Origin: a virus
Virus record (IMG/VR): IMGVR_UViG_3300011258_000777
Location: 1 to 64,000 of that record
Length of the DNA stretch: 64,000 bases
Direction: 5' to 3' (one strand)
Part shown: piece by piece, positions 5,906-14,724 of the stretch
How positions within the stretch are numbered: position 1 is the stretch's first letter
Layout of the letters: each line of letters begins with the position of its first letter
The notes under the pieces: generated by a model
The model's input: only the letters and a program-made list of their open reading frames with translations
What the model was told of the DNA's origin: nothing
Database searches by the model: none
Program-made: the position numbers and the translations under genes

Positions 5906-6825
5906 CAGTCGTCCAGGGTCATAGATTGGTCGTAGGCTTTGTATTTCAACTTGGTTAATGTATCAAGGAGATCGTTGCGGCGCAACAACTTAAATGCGAT
6001 GTTCTCGGGGCTAAACTCCATAGCCTCCGTGTCGAGCCCTGCTTGCCTCATAGTGCGAATCTTTTTCTTCAAGCGGTCAACGTGCCTAATCACTTTTTCA
6101 AACTGACCACGGTCAAACATAGCGTCTATAGAGGCAATCTGTTGTTCTATGTCTGAGGCTTTCTTCTTGGCTGTGTCGAGATCGACCGAGCGGTCTATTT
6201 GTTCGGGATGGTTTATCCACTCATCATCCATAACAGAGTAGACGCCAGAGGATGAATGCTCCTCGCCAACATCCTCAACATAAAGTTCTACTTCATAGCC
6301 TTTGATAGTTATGTCGTGATGTTCATTCCAACGCAGGCGCTTGGCATCAAACATTTCCTTCACCAACTCTTTGTTGTCGTCCAACTCTTCAAAGTCTATA
6401 ACGATGTGGAGGTCTATGTCGGAATACTTTGACCAATTGTAGTTTGCGAGGGAGCCTGTGAACCTGAGATCTTGGATTGTTACGTTAAAAGGTAAGCCAT
6501 CAATGAAATCATTTGCGATCTCTGTTAGCTTCTTTCCGATGAATGCGCGTAGCTTCTCATCTTTCCAAAGACGGGGCTCCAACTGATCATTGATTTGGAA
6601 TCCCTCGGGATCAACCTCAAGAACCTCCTCAAAACGATACTTATCAGTCCCAAATGAAACCTTGCCTTTGTAGGGATCGCTGGCTATCTGACCTTTGATA
6701 CCCTTAGCTTGGGTATACATTTTGCCATTCTTCTTACGTTGATTCTTTAGTGCTCGCTGAGCGTCGTTCCCCATTATCTGTGAGGGGGGTGGCTGTTTAC
6801 GCTGGTCTACTTTCTTCTGGCTCAT
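5905..6825 (-). CDS. Nucleotidyltransferase-fold protein
   Basis: A 306-residue protein with the Pol-beta-type nucleotidyltransferase signature: GS at 124-125 (RFTGSLANYNWS) followed by DID at 136-138, and a third carboxylate in the GYEVELYVED strand. Similar proteins occur in many T4-like phages; their substrates (RNA, protein or small molecule) are unknown. The first 60 residues are basic. The C-terminal part is a long helical region with many Lys/Arg and possible coiled coil. The ACTATTTAT motif sits 25 nt before the ATG. Confidence 0.78.
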   Translation of the reverse strand: MSQKKVDQRKQPPPSQIMGNDAQRALKNQRKKNGKMYTQAKGIKGQIASDPYKGKVSFGTDKYRFEEVLEVDPEGFQINDQLEPRLWKDEKLRAFIGKKLTEIANDFIDGLPFNVTIQDLRFTGSLANYNWSKYSDIDLHIVIDFEELDDNKELVKEMFDAKRLRWNEHHDITIKGYEVELYVEDVGEEHSSSGVYSVMDDEWINHPEQIDRSVDLDTAKKKASDIEQQIASIDAMFDRGQFEKVIRHVDRLKKKIRTMRQAGLDTEAMEFSPENIAFKLLRRNDLLDTLTKLKYKAYDQSMTLDD

Positions 6826-7168
6826 TATTCTTTACCTCGCCTGTTGCTGTATAAATAGTCTGTCGCCCATCATCATAGGTGATAATTGTGCCGTTGGTTG
6901 GGTGAGAACTAACGTGAATCTTGATGAAGTCATCAAAATTATCAAAGAATGCGATGCTTCCTCTTGGGGCTGGCGTCAGCCAATGGATGACGGTGTGTCC
7001 TGTAGCAAACACACAACCCTCTATAACAACCCCCTCTCCCGAAATCCCTGTCTCGTCACTTTGACGACACACAGTGAAGGTGGTCATTCCCTGTTGGGCT
7101 TTGTTGGTTAGCTTTTTGGGCTTGAGATCTTCGATCTCCGTGCTAACTACCGCTGTAACTTCGGACAT
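6797..7168 (-). CDS. Hypothetical protein (123 aa)
   Basis: A 123-residue, mostly beta protein. The ATG at 7168 overlaps the stop of the preceding gene (TGATG); the frame opens 3 nt earlier with TTG, which is not used here. The C-terminus overlaps the nucleotidyltransferase start by 29 nt. No family recognised. Confidence 0.62.
   Translation of the reverse strand: MSEVTAVVSTEIEDLKPKKLTNKAQQGMTTFTVCRQSDETGISGEGVVIEGCVFATGHTVIHWLTPAPRGSIAFFDNFDDFIKIHVSSHPTNGTIITYDDGRQTIYTATGEVKNNEPEESRPA
6850..6858 (-). promoter_or_regulatory. Candidate late-type motif CTATTTATA
   Basis: The minus strand reads GACTATTTATAC, 25 nt before the ATG of the nucleotidyltransferase gene. It is one of about nine similar sites (see findings). 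Confidence 0.45.
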
Positions 7169-7401
7169 CAAGCGTCTCCTATTGGTTTTTGCTTTAATAA
7201 ATCGTTTATGAAAAAGTTGTCGAGGGCATCCTGTATTGCCTTGTCGCCGTCTTGTTCGTCAGGACAAACTTCAGGTGATTCTTTCATCCTCCTGACCAGT
7301 TCTGCTATTTCTTTTTGTGCGTTGTGTAGGCACAAATCAATAGTGTCCAATTTGCCCTCTACTTGCTCGTAGGGGCTTTCCTTCTTATCTTCTTTTGACA
7401 T
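7168..7401 (-). CDS. Hypothetical protein (77 aa)
   Basis: A 77-residue acidic, helical protein with a good ribosome binding site (GGAGTAAAA). It contains one C-P-D-E segment and ends next to the start of the 123-residue gene. It begins right after the protease gene and is probably in the same operon. No family recognised. Confidence 0.65.
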   Translation of the reverse strand: MSKEDKKESPYEQVEGKLDTIDLCLHNAQKEIAELVRRMKESPEVCPDEQDGDKAIQDALDNFFINDLLKQKPIGDA

Positions 7402-7403
7402 TT

Positions 7404-8138
7404 TTACTCCGTTAAAGAACCGAAATCAATCTGCCAGATGGGGACTACGATTACAAAGTTGTTTAAAACCTGATAGCCGTACTCATTTGCTCCCACATCC
7501 AGCGCCATAATTATTCCGATTAGTTCTCCTCTTTCGTCAAACACGCCAGAGCCGGATGCTCCAGACCAAGCGTAAGTTTGCACCACTAAGTAGTCTCCAG
7601 TGAAGCCAGAGATGTTTCCAGTCCAAGTGGTAGGTCCTATACTATTAGGATAACCCGTGTAGTAAGTCTTGTCAAGGAGGTTGTAGCTCTTTTTCCAAGA
7701 ACCAAGTGCTCGTGGAACTTTGATTGCCGTTCTTGTCGGCAGTTCCTCAACTTCAAAGATAGCATAATCTGAATCGCGATCAATCTTTACGACTCTTTTG
7801 CAAATCTTGTAGTCCTTTATATGAAATATCATTAGGGTTTCGCATTCACTAATGATCCCGTGAGCAGAGGTTAAAACATAATACTTGTCCTCGAAAACAA
7901 AGTAGGTTCCGCTCAAAGAGGACACACTACCACTCTTCACATCCATAGAGACTACACGGACAGCAGAATTGACCGATCTTCTGATTGCCTGCTTCTGATT
8001 TATGTCGTAATGTTTTGAGACAGTTTGGTAACTATGGGGACTCTGTGGTTGTGGATGCAAAGAGAGCAAGGTTATAAGAAATAATCCAAAGATGGCACCC
8101 AAGATTATGGTTCCTAAGCTACGGATTAATTTCTTCAT
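7404..8138 (-). CDS. Membrane-anchored trypsin-like serine protease
   Basis: A 244-residue protein with a basic N-terminus and one hydrophobic segment at residues 8-27, so it should be exported or anchored in the inner membrane facing the periplasm. The following domain is a chymotrypsin/DegP-type protease: His in TSAHG (H93), Asp in DSDYAIFEV (about D124), Ser in GASGSG (S195). No PDZ domain follows. The ribosome binding site is AGGAGAGC. A periplasmic protease is unusual in a T4-like phage; it might act on superinfecting phage, envelope proteins or lysis. That role is inference. Confidence 0.75.
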   Translation of the reverse strand: MKKLIRSLGTIILGAIFGLFLITLLSLHPQPQSPHSYQTVSKHYDINQKQAIRRSVNSAVRVVSMDVKSGSVSSLSGTYFVFEDKYYVLTSAHGIISECETLMIFHIKDYKICKRVVKIDRDSDYAIFEVEELPTRTAIKVPRALGSWKKSYNLLDKTYYTGYPNSIGPTTWTGNISGFTGDYLVVQTYAWSGASGSGVFDERGELIGIIMALDVGANEYGYQVLNNFVIVVPIWQIDFGSLTE

Positions 8139-8146
8139 CTGCTCTC

Positions 8147-11100
8147 CTAGACCTGCCTTTGATAAGAGATGAAAACTGGGACCTCTTCTACTCCTGCCTT
8201 GATTGCGTAACGCAAATCATCTTCATTTCCAGTTATCTTTGCTCTCCCGTTCTTGCCGATCGCTAAGTAAATAGGGTCGCGAGTACCATTCTGAATAAAA
8301 TTCTGGTATCCTGCATCAAAATGATGTCCGTGCTTTCGGGGCTCTCTGCCGCAGAGATGTTTCAAGTCCTCAACAGGCATCATTACGCTGTATCGCGTTA
8401 GGTTGTGGTTTGTTGGCTGATCATACATAACCCCACCCTCAACCCAGTCATCTATCAGATTTTGAATAGATGGGAGCGGAGTTGTTCTGCCGGGGGACTG
8501 CCTCATCGTTGAGTTGTAGTAAGACTCTTCAAGTGACTGCCTGCTTGAAGAAATCAATTCGGCTCGGTCTACCTTGTGGATACGAATTTTTGGACTAATC
8601 TTATGTATTTGTGGTAGAAGCACTTGTCTGACCCACTCTAATCTGTTCTTTTGCCCACGGAGAGCAAACTTTAGGCGCTGGAGTGATAGTGTTCTGTTGC
8701 CTTGTGATCTTTTTGCGTTACCAACGGTTCTAACAGTCGTTACATCAGGGATCGCACGGATAATGTTGTGAATGTCGGTAATTTCAAAGCCTTGACCAAG
8801 AGGATAAGACATAACATAGTCAATCTCGTAGAGTCTCACATCAAGCGGATTGCCTGCTTCTTGTAGCGACTCTCCTTGATCTTCAGCATCCCACTTGGCT
8901 AGCTGATCTTTGATTGGTCCTGCGACTGCTTTTTTCATAGTTTCGATCAACATACCCAAGCGTTGTAGGAAATTAGCGTAGCCTTCTGCGCTTTCACGAG
9001 AAACCTCTGGGTTGAGAATTGCTGCTGAATTTATAAAGTCAACAAATGAGGGATTCAATCCATCCACTATCATCCAGAACCTTGAATCTGCCTTCTTGGC
9101 AGAGTCGATCCTCGCGCTTCGTCCGGCACCGAGGACGCGGATAGCTCTACTAGCATCGCCGGCTGCGACAAAGGAGATGCCCAAATTAGGATTTTTAGTT
9201 GATAGTAGTTCAGACGAGTCTGTTATTTTTATCAATTCCAGAATGACCTGCGTGTCGGAGTCGTTCTGATTGGAGCCGGACCAGATCAGTTGTTCCTTAC
9301 TTGGCTTAAATGGCAATTCTATTGCAATTATATCAGTCTCCTGTTGCCAGAAGACTCTGGGCTGATGCCCCACCATCTCACCACCTACCAGCAAGCGGTT
9401 GGTTGGAGTGTTTTCTCCATAAACTTCATTGAATTTCTGTAGTTTCTCATTACAAGCAACTCGTAATTCTTCTTTTGCTTCTGGTAAACTATCATCTTCA
9501 AGATCGCTGGTGATCCCCGTCTCTTGAGTGAGGTATCTTGCTAACTTCTCGAAAGATTCTTTCGAGTTGCCGTATTTCCCAAGTTCATCATTATGAACGG
9601 CTCCAGTTAGATTCACAAACTCTGCGATGTGTTTCCAAAACTGCTCTAGTGGAGCGTCGTTGCCGCGTCCTTTGATTTGGTAGATTGTTTTTTTAATACC
9701 TGGATTGTAAGAAATTGTTACATAAGACCTAGATTCTTTTTTGCCCTCGTCTTTCTTTCGGAGTGAGTAGAGGCTCCCCCACATACCCATACCGCAGTGC
9801 CCCATCCTCTCGCCCTCGTTTTTACATCTTGAAGTCTTGAGATCATACCAGTAAGATCCATCATCAAATCTGTGGATAATCTGGTCTGGGTTTTCGATTT
9901 TTGCTTGGTATTCCTCCATTGCCTCGTTCGCCGCAGACCAATCCCAGTCGGGGAAGTCTTTTATCATTTCGTAGTTGTTGGGGTTTTGATTTAGAGTAGT
10001 GACCACGCTGTTTATTCTTTCTTTGAGAAAGTATTTCAAAGTCCCTTGTAGTCCTCTATCAACTAATCGTAGAATCTTATCTGTTATTGTCTGATCAGCA
10101 CCGAGCTTGCTCGCTGCTTTTACGAAAGACTTGCGAGCCTTAATAACTTGTTTTATGTTTCCCGTGCGAAGGGCACGATCAAGATTCAAAAAAGGATTCG
10201 CTTCGGGATTGTCCCCAAACTGAAAGAGTTTGTAGTGCTCATCAACAAGAGTAATAAGTTCTGCTAGCATCCGATCTCTGGCAGGACCTAAGATGGCGTA
10301 TTTTTTAAAAGCATTACCGACCCAAACGCGACCTTTCTCGCTTGCTTCGGGCAGAAACTCCGTAATCAGACCAACCAAGTCATCAGGCAGTCCGATGTCG
10401 GCTAAGCCTTCTGTGATCAATCCCTCTTCAACAGGTAGACTTGTGTCTGAGCCTGTTCTCTGTTGGTAAACTTCTTCTGCTTTCTTCACTTCTGCTCTGA
10501 CGCCCTTCTGGAAACCCTTGATCATCACATCAAAGTGATTATCGTAGTATTCGATGTAAGGTCCGAGAACAGGGAAAGTGTTCTTGTCCATAATAATTGT
10601 AATCTTGTAATTAATAGAGGGTGGCGTTCCCTTGCCTGCTGGGGTTGTGGTGATACCAATGAAGGCACCTTGTTCTATGATCTCAAATGCCTTATCAAAA
10701 GTATCTTCAGGAATTTGTTCGTATTTCTCTCCAAAGTTCAGTTTCATCTGGTTTTTGGCGAAAGCCTTGGCTCGGCTGTCGTGTGTAAACACGGTGTCCA
10801 AGAACTCGTGTCTTAGAGCATGACCCCAGTAAGATCCGTTTTCTTGTCTAAAGAGCGATTGATTGAATCCAACCTGCTTGAGTGCCTGCATTTGCTCTTC
10901 GGTCGCCTTAAACAAAACACCAGAAGCAAACAATTCTATCACATCTCTTTTTGCTTTGGTTGAAGTTGCGACCGTAAAGTTGTTGAATTCTTCCTCAACC
11001 TTGTCGATGTATCCCTTGTAATCGGGGCGCTTTGTGAGGTTCTTTGAGATTAGGAGATCTTCGATTGCATCAAGTGAGTCGTCAAGATCGTCAACCAATT

Positions 11101-12619
11101 CGTTGACGACTTCATACCATTCTTCGAATGCATCTGCGTCGGTGATGTCGAAGTTGTCAGCAGCGTATTCTGCTAATGCTTGACTAATGTCCCAAAGAAC
11201 AACGTAAGTATCAGAACCTTTTGTCAATTGCTCTCGGTCTTCTCTCATTAGTCTCGACATGTTGTCGGCTTTAAGGAATGCCTGTGCGTAGTTGTCTGCC
11301 TTGACCAAGTAAGCATAAGCCTGACTGTAGTGGTGTGCGTCTCTTATAATGTCGTTTCTATCTTCTTCTTGGACGATCTTCATTATTGCTTCTTCTATTT
11401 CGTCGCCAAGAGCAAGGTCTTGGGGGTCTTCGGAGCCAACAGCGAAAAAAGTACGCATCTTTTCTTCAGACAAATCAAATGGTAGCTTGGAAGCAATGGA
11501 ACTTACACTAGCACCCCACACAGGGGTGTCGCCATCAAATCCATCTAGTACATCAGTCGAAACACCATCAAAGTCTACCTGCTGGAAATAATCTGTACCT
11601 CTCCAGCTATTCTCAAGGCGTTCTACTTGTTCTCTGAACTCCTCCAACCTTTTCTCGAATGAACCCTCGAAAGAAATGCTGGTGTTATTATTAAGCCATT
11701 GTCCCATTTCTTCAAAGCCCTCTACGTCATTAGAATACTCGCCAGTTTCTTCTAATTTCTCTGCGCCTGTAATCTCAATGAACTTTGCAACGTGATTCCA
11801 TAGTTCTGATGGCGGTGCTGAGTTCTGGCGACCCTTGATTTGGTAGATGGTTTCGTTTTGGGTGTTGTAGGCAATAGTGATGTAAGACTTAGAGGCTTTC
11901 TTGCCCTCTTCTTTTTTGCGTAGTGAGTAAAGCGTGCCCCGTTCATCTCCGCCGCAGTGACCCATTCTATCACCTTCCATGCTGCACTGGTAACTGTCGA
12001 GGTCATACCAGTATGAGCCATCCTTGAATACGTGCATAATTTTATCAGGGTCTTCCTGTGTTTTCTGGAAATCAAAACACTCTTTTTCAGCTTGTTGATA
12101 ATCGCTGGGAGGAATGTCTTTGATTAACTGATAATTGTTTGGGTTCTGGTTGAGAGTAACGATAACATTCTCAATGCGACTGATAAACCAATTCCAAGTT
12201 CTCTTTTCAAGAACTTTAAAATCAATCAGCACTTGTCTGGCTGCGTCATCGGGAAAATTAAATTTCAGCACATTTTTGGCGAACTTGCGCTTTGCCTTTG
12301 GCCACTTACCAGCAGGCTGTGTTGTGTAGGTGCTTATCAGGTCAAGCAAGATGTTGTTATCTCCGCGATGGAATGCGTCCAGGGTGGCTCCCGCCGTCGC
12401 GTTTCTGAGATAACCCTCAAACCAGCCATAGTTGGAAATTCTCTTTCCATCAAGAGACTTCCAAGCAGCACCAACCCACATACGACCTTTCTCGCTTGCT
12501 TCGGGCAGCGCAGCCTCTATCTCTTTTTGGATCATCTCATCCAATCCAATGTCGGCTAAGCCTTCGGTGAGTACCTCTCCTCTTATGTGTTTAAACCATT
12601 TATCAGTCGCAAAAGACAT
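8147..12619 (-). CDS. Giant duplicated protein (1490 aa), possible packaged polyprotein
   Basis: A 1490-residue protein with two related halves. Unit 1 (residues 20-736) and unit 2 (738-1253) share GLADIGL, LPEASEKGR-x-WVG, NQNPNNY, SYWYDL, a RMGHCG...SLYSLRK block and Y-Q-I-K-G-R. The HCG/SLR block resembles the PcfJ-type element of plasmid and phage proteins, but that link is tentative. The C-terminal 90 residues (about 1400-1490) look like a ParB/sulfiredoxin-like domain (PIYLAIGKNGRAKI, EVPVFI). LxE followed by Gly or Ala occurs at E19, E737 and E1254, at the domain boundaries, as expected for sites of a T4 gp21-type prohead protease. The start at 12619 has GGAG 6 nt upstream; an in-frame TTG at 12631 is rejected. 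Confidence 0.75.
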   Translation of the reverse strand: MSFATDKWFKHIRGEVLTEGLADIGLDEMIQKEIEAALPEASEKGRMWVGAAWKSLDGKRISNYGWFEGYLRNATAGATLDAFHRGDNNILLDLISTYTTQPAGKWPKAKRKFAKNVLKFNFPDDAARQVLIDFKVLEKRTWNWFISRIENVIVTLNQNPNNYQLIKDIPPSDYQQAEKECFDFQKTQEDPDKIMHVFKDGSYWYDLDSYQCSMEGDRMGHCGGDERGTLYSLRKKEEGKKASKSYITIAYNTQNETIYQIKGRQNSAPPSELWNHVAKFIEITGAEKLEETGEYSNDVEGFEEMGQWLNNNTSISFEGSFEKRLEEFREQVERLENSWRGTDYFQQVDFDGVSTDVLDGFDGDTPVWGASVSSIASKLPFDLSEEKMRTFFAVGSEDPQDLALGDEIEEAIMKIVQEEDRNDIIRDAHHYSQAYAYLVKADNYAQAFLKADNMSRLMREDREQLTKGSDTYVVLWDISQALAEYAADNFDITDADAFEEWYEVVNELVDDLDDSLDAIEDLLISKNLTKRPDYKGYIDKVEEEFNNFTVATSTKAKRDVIELFASGVLFKATEEQMQALKQVGFNQSLFRQENGSYWGHALRHEFLDTVFTHDSRAKAFAKNQMKLNFGEKYEQIPEDTFDKAFEIIEQGAFIGITTTPAGKGTPPSINYKITIIMDKNTFPVLGPYIEYYDNHFDVMIKGFQKGVRAEVKKAEEVYQQRTGSDTSLPVEEGLITEGLADIGLPDDLVGLITEFLPEASEKGRVWVGNAFKKYAILGPARDRMLAELITLVDEHYKLFQFGDNPEANPFLNLDRALRTGNIKQVIKARKSFVKAASKLGADQTITDKILRLVDRGLQGTLKYFLKERINSVVTTLNQNPNNYEMIKDFPDWDWSAANEAMEEYQAKIENPDQIIHRFDDGSYWYDLKTSRCKNEGERMGHCGMGMWGSLYSLRKKDEGKKESRSYVTISYNPGIKKTIYQIKGRGNDAPLEQFWKHIAEFVNLTGAVHNDELGKYGNSKESFEKLARYLTQETGITSDLEDDSLPEAKEELRVACNEKLQKFNEVYGENTPTNRLLVGGEMVGHQPRVFWQQETDIIAIELPFKPSKEQLIWSGSNQNDSDTQVILELIKITDSSELLSTKNPNLGISFVAAGDASRAIRVLGAGRSARIDSAKKADSRFWMIVDGLNPSFVDFINSAAILNPEVSRESAEGYANFLQRLGMLIETMKKAVAGPIKDQLAKWDAEDQGESLQEAGNPLDVRLYEIDYVMSYPLGQGFEITDIHNIIRAIPDVTTVRTVGNAKRSQGNRTLSLQRLKFALRGQKNRLEWVRQVLLPQIHKISPKIRIHKVDRAELISSSRQSLEESYYNSTMRQSPGRTTPLPSIQNLIDDWVEGGVMYDQPTNHNLTRYSVMMPVEDLKHLCGREPRKHGHHFDAGYQNFIQNGTRDPIYLAIGKNGRAKITGNEDDLRYAIKAGVEEVPVFISYQRQV
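8861..12619. repeat. Intragenic tandem duplication in the 1490-aa gene
   Basis: Two diverged copies, about 10412-12562 and 8861-10408, encode related units. A 26-nt stretch is identical at 12483-12508 and 10329-10354, and the LTE-GLADIGL region is also nearly identical at DNA level. The rest has diverged strongly. Confidence 0.8.
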
Positions 12620-12637
12620 TATTTTCTCCAATAACGC

Positions 12638-12646
12638 TATAAATAG
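12638..12646 (-). promoter_or_regulatory. Candidate late-type motif CTATTTATA
   Basis: AACTATTTATAGCG stands just before GGAG and the ATG of the 1490-residue gene. Confidence 0.5.
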
Positions 12647-12657
12647 TTTTGTTTTTT

Positions 12658-12990
12658 CTATTTCCTACCATAGTCATCTTCTAATCTCACAACATCATCA
12701 AGGTGCGGGGTGCTAACTTCCATAATCTCAACATCGCTCTCGTTTGCTCCAAAACGATGGACCTGTAGAGGAATTACGTGAAAGCTCTGACCAGGGGACA
12801 ACTTGGTTATCCCACCTTTTCCATCATAAACGTAAAGAGTCCCAGAGAGCACATAAACAGTCTCTTCTTTTATCTCGTGGTATTGAAGGGATAGTCGGTG
12901 ACCGGCGTTGATGTGTAGCAACTTACCAACATAATCATCAGTTTCTGCCCAGATCAACTCGTGACCCCATTTCTTTTCTACTTTTCTCAT
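12658..12990 (-). CDS. Cupin protein related to mannose-6-phosphate isomerase
   Basis: A single-domain cupin of 110 residues, related to the C-terminal domain of type II phosphomannose isomerase/GDP-mannose pyrophosphorylase. It shows W-G-H-E-L at the start, the metal-binding H-R-L-S-L-Q-Y-H-x3-K-E-E segment near residues 31-43, and the second cupin motif P-G-Q-S-F-H-V-I-P with a following H-R-F-G. It may isomerise a sugar phosphate for surface glycan or nucleotide-sugar metabolism, or be a non-catalytic cupin. The start overlaps the preceding stop (ATGA). Confidence 0.78.
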   Translation of the reverse strand: MRKVEKKWGHELIWAETDDYVGKLLHINAGHRLSLQYHEIKEETVYVLSGTLYVYDGKGGITKLSPGQSFHVIPLQVHRFGANESDVEIMEVSTPHLDDVVRLEDDYGRK

Positions 12991-13334
12991 TTGAACCTCA
13001 TTTGGATGTATACAATAGCAAACGCCAGTAGTGTGGATGCGATGTTCTTGAATGTAAAGAACGATTCATTCATAAAATAATAGAACAAAATCGGCATCAC
13101 AAAGAACGAAAGAGAGAAGATGTAGAACCTTGGTCCCCATCCTGACTCAAAGAACTCGTAAGCATACTTGATTCCGTAAATAAAACATAATGCTGCCGGT
13201 ATTGCTGTTATGAGTGCTATAGCGACAGGGTGTTGTGCTGCCCACTCCCATACAAACTGTGAATATGAACTAAACCAAGTTATGGTCTGTCCAAAAACAA
13301 ACAGAATTGTTGCAAATATTAGTTTATCATACAT
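12987..13334 (-). CDS. Conserved inner-membrane protein (115 aa)
   Basis: A 115-residue protein with about four hydrophobic segments (residues 5-25, 35-55, 70-88 and 95-113). The pattern M-Y-D-K-L-I-F-A-T-I-L-F ... F-V-W-E-W is one I associate with a conserved membrane protein of T4-like cyanophages and related marine phages. Its function there is unknown. It overlaps both neighbours. Confidence 0.7.
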   Translation of the reverse strand: MYDKLIFATILFVFGQTITWFSSYSQFVWEWAAQHPVAIALITAIPAALCFIYGIKYAYEFFESGWGPRFYIFSLSFFVMPILFYYFMNESFFTFKNIASTLLAFAIVYIQMRFK

Positions 13335-14085
13335 TGTGTAAAATTATTTCCTTTGCTTTGTCTTCAGTTGTTATCTTACCTGATTCATCCAAGAAAGTCA
13401 AATTGAATTTGTTTTTATAGGTTTTGAGTCTCGGATGAAAATCATAAACAACCATAGTGGTCTTGTCGCTTATAGATAGGGTTTCAAGTAGTTTATTATG
13501 GTTAAATTTTGTTTCTTCCAAACACTCTGTCGCTCCGTGCTCAAACAAGTTGAAAGAGAACTTACCAGCGTGAAGAAAGATGTGTGTTGCCTCCTCTACA
13601 ACACCCACAGTTTCCTCCATTTTTTTAGTTGGACTACCGATTAGGTGAAAGTTTTTTGGAGCAAACTGGCGCAAGTCATTGGTTGCAAACGGATTGTAAT
13701 TCTTGGTGTCGAACTCTCCGTGTGTGATCATCCCAAGAGCACTGCATCTGTTAAGAAGAAAGAAGAACGCAGACCGAACATAAGGATCTTTGTAACGTGC
13801 CCAGTCTTTCTGTAGAATGTCGAAAGTTTGTTCACTCAAAGAAGGGAACAGGTGGTTTGCTATTTCGGCTATTCTCTTTGGATTTTCCATCGCACACGCC
13901 CAAAACTCGTAAACGACGTATTTCGAGGCGTTAGCGACAACAAACCTGTCGTCTTCCGCAAGATTAAACTCAAGAGAACCATCATAGAACAAATGACTCT
14001 CTACAATCGAGCCCTTGGGGATAATCTGCTTAACTGCCGAGAGACTATTCGTTGTCTTCTTCAGGTTTTTGATTGGACTGCGCAT
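13327..14085 (-). CDS. Degenerate Dam-like (D12 class) protein
   Basis: A 252-residue protein that reads like the Dam methylase at 16526-17287 with its catalytic motifs lost. Shared landmarks are M-R-S-P-I (versus MKSPL), SLEFNLAEDDRFVVANA (SLELVLAEDRKVYAYDA), E-F-W-A-C (N-F-W-N-C) and RSAFFFLLNRCSALG (AGAYFAINRSSFSG). The SAM loop FLGGGS is F-Y-D-G-S here (residues 33-37), and the region of DPPY reads I-F-L-H-A-G-K. It is unlikely to methylate DNA; it may bind DNA or act as a regulator. It starts at an ATG with AAGGAG and overlaps the upstream gene by 41 nt. Confidence 0.7.
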   Translation of the reverse strand: MRSPIKNLKKTTNSLSAVKQIIPKGSIVESHLFYDGSLEFNLAEDDRFVVANASKYVVYEFWACAMENPKRIAEIANHLFPSLSEQTFDILQKDWARYKDPYVRSAFFFLLNRCSALGMITHGEFDTKNYNPFATNDLRQFAPKNFHLIGSPTKKMEETVGVVEEATHIFLHAGKFSFNLFEHGATECLEETKFNHNKLLETLSISDKTTMVVYDFHPRLKTYKNKFNLTFLDESGKITTEDKAKEIILHNV

Positions 14086-14431
14086 CGAGCAACTCCTTAA
14101 ACTTGGCTATCTTGTCTTCCAGATGTTCTACTTCCACCTCTTCCGCCTCGCTCGGAGAATCAGGTTGCTCTTGTTGCGGTGGTGACGACTTATAGTGAAC
14201 GTAGCCCTGGACAATGTTTTGCACGTCTGCGAGAGACGTGTCTACCTGGGCAAGATTTTGTCGAAGTTCATCAACCATTCGTAACCCTTCGAGATCTAAG
14301 GGGACGTAGCCACTCCCCCAACCGGAACCAATGTCTTCAAGTTGTGTGACTGCTTTTTTAAAGAGTCTCGCGACCTCTTCATCAAGCTCGTCAATCTCAA
14401 CAGAATACTGAATGTTTACTCTTTGTCCCAT
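14045..14431 (-). CDS. Hypothetical coiled-coil protein (128 aa)
   Basis: A 128-residue protein with a good ribosome binding site (AAGGGG). Residues 15-75 are helical; a proline/glutamine/serine linker follows (SSPPQQEQPDSPSE); the C-terminus (95-120) is an acidic helix likely to coil. No family recognised. Confidence 0.68.
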   Translation of the reverse strand: MGQRVNIQYSVEIDELDEEVARLFKKAVTQLEDIGSGWGSGYVPLDLEGLRMVDELRQNLAQVDTSLADVQNIVQGYVHYKSSPPQQEQPDSPSEAEEVEVEHLEDKIAKFKELLDAQSNQKPEEDNE

Positions 14432-14433
14432 TA

Positions 14434-14724
14434 TTACCCCTTAAGGATGTAATTGCGCTTGTTTAGTGCTGATTCAACTGCGTCGGGGTCGCCGATGACC
14501 GTGATCTCAGTACCAGTTGTTCCCTTGTCGATTGTAATCTTTGAGAAGCGGTGCTCTTTGTCGAGACCTTCTGTGAGCAATCCGTTCTCATTTAGATTGC
14601 GAAGACCATGTTCCTCTCTCACCATTACAACGTGCTCTGGGTTTACAAACACTTCTCGCAGTGAATAACGGCGACCAGTTGTTACGGCACCTGTTCCACA
14701 AATCTCAGTTAGTCTAACTAGCAT
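14434..14724 (-). CDS. Hypothetical FlbD-like small protein (96 aa)
   Basis: A 96-residue protein starting MLVRLTEICGTG at an ATG preceded by AGGAG; the frame opens 6 nt earlier with TTG. The segment REVFVNPEHVVMVREE resembles small FlbD-type proteins, which are short beta proteins of unclear function in many phages. It contains the sequence LLTE-GL, matching the LxE sites found in other proteins of this window. Confidence 0.62.
   Translation of the reverse strand: MLVRLTEICGTGAVTTGRRYSLREVFVNPEHVVMVREEHGLRNLNENGLLTEGLDKEHRFSKITIDKGTTGTEITVIGDPDAVESALNKRNYILKG

Noticed and set aside
6850-12646. TATAAATAG on the plus strand read as T4-type late promoters pointing right.
   Set aside because: They would transcribe against every gene in the window. 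They are reported instead as the minus-strand motif CTATTTATA.
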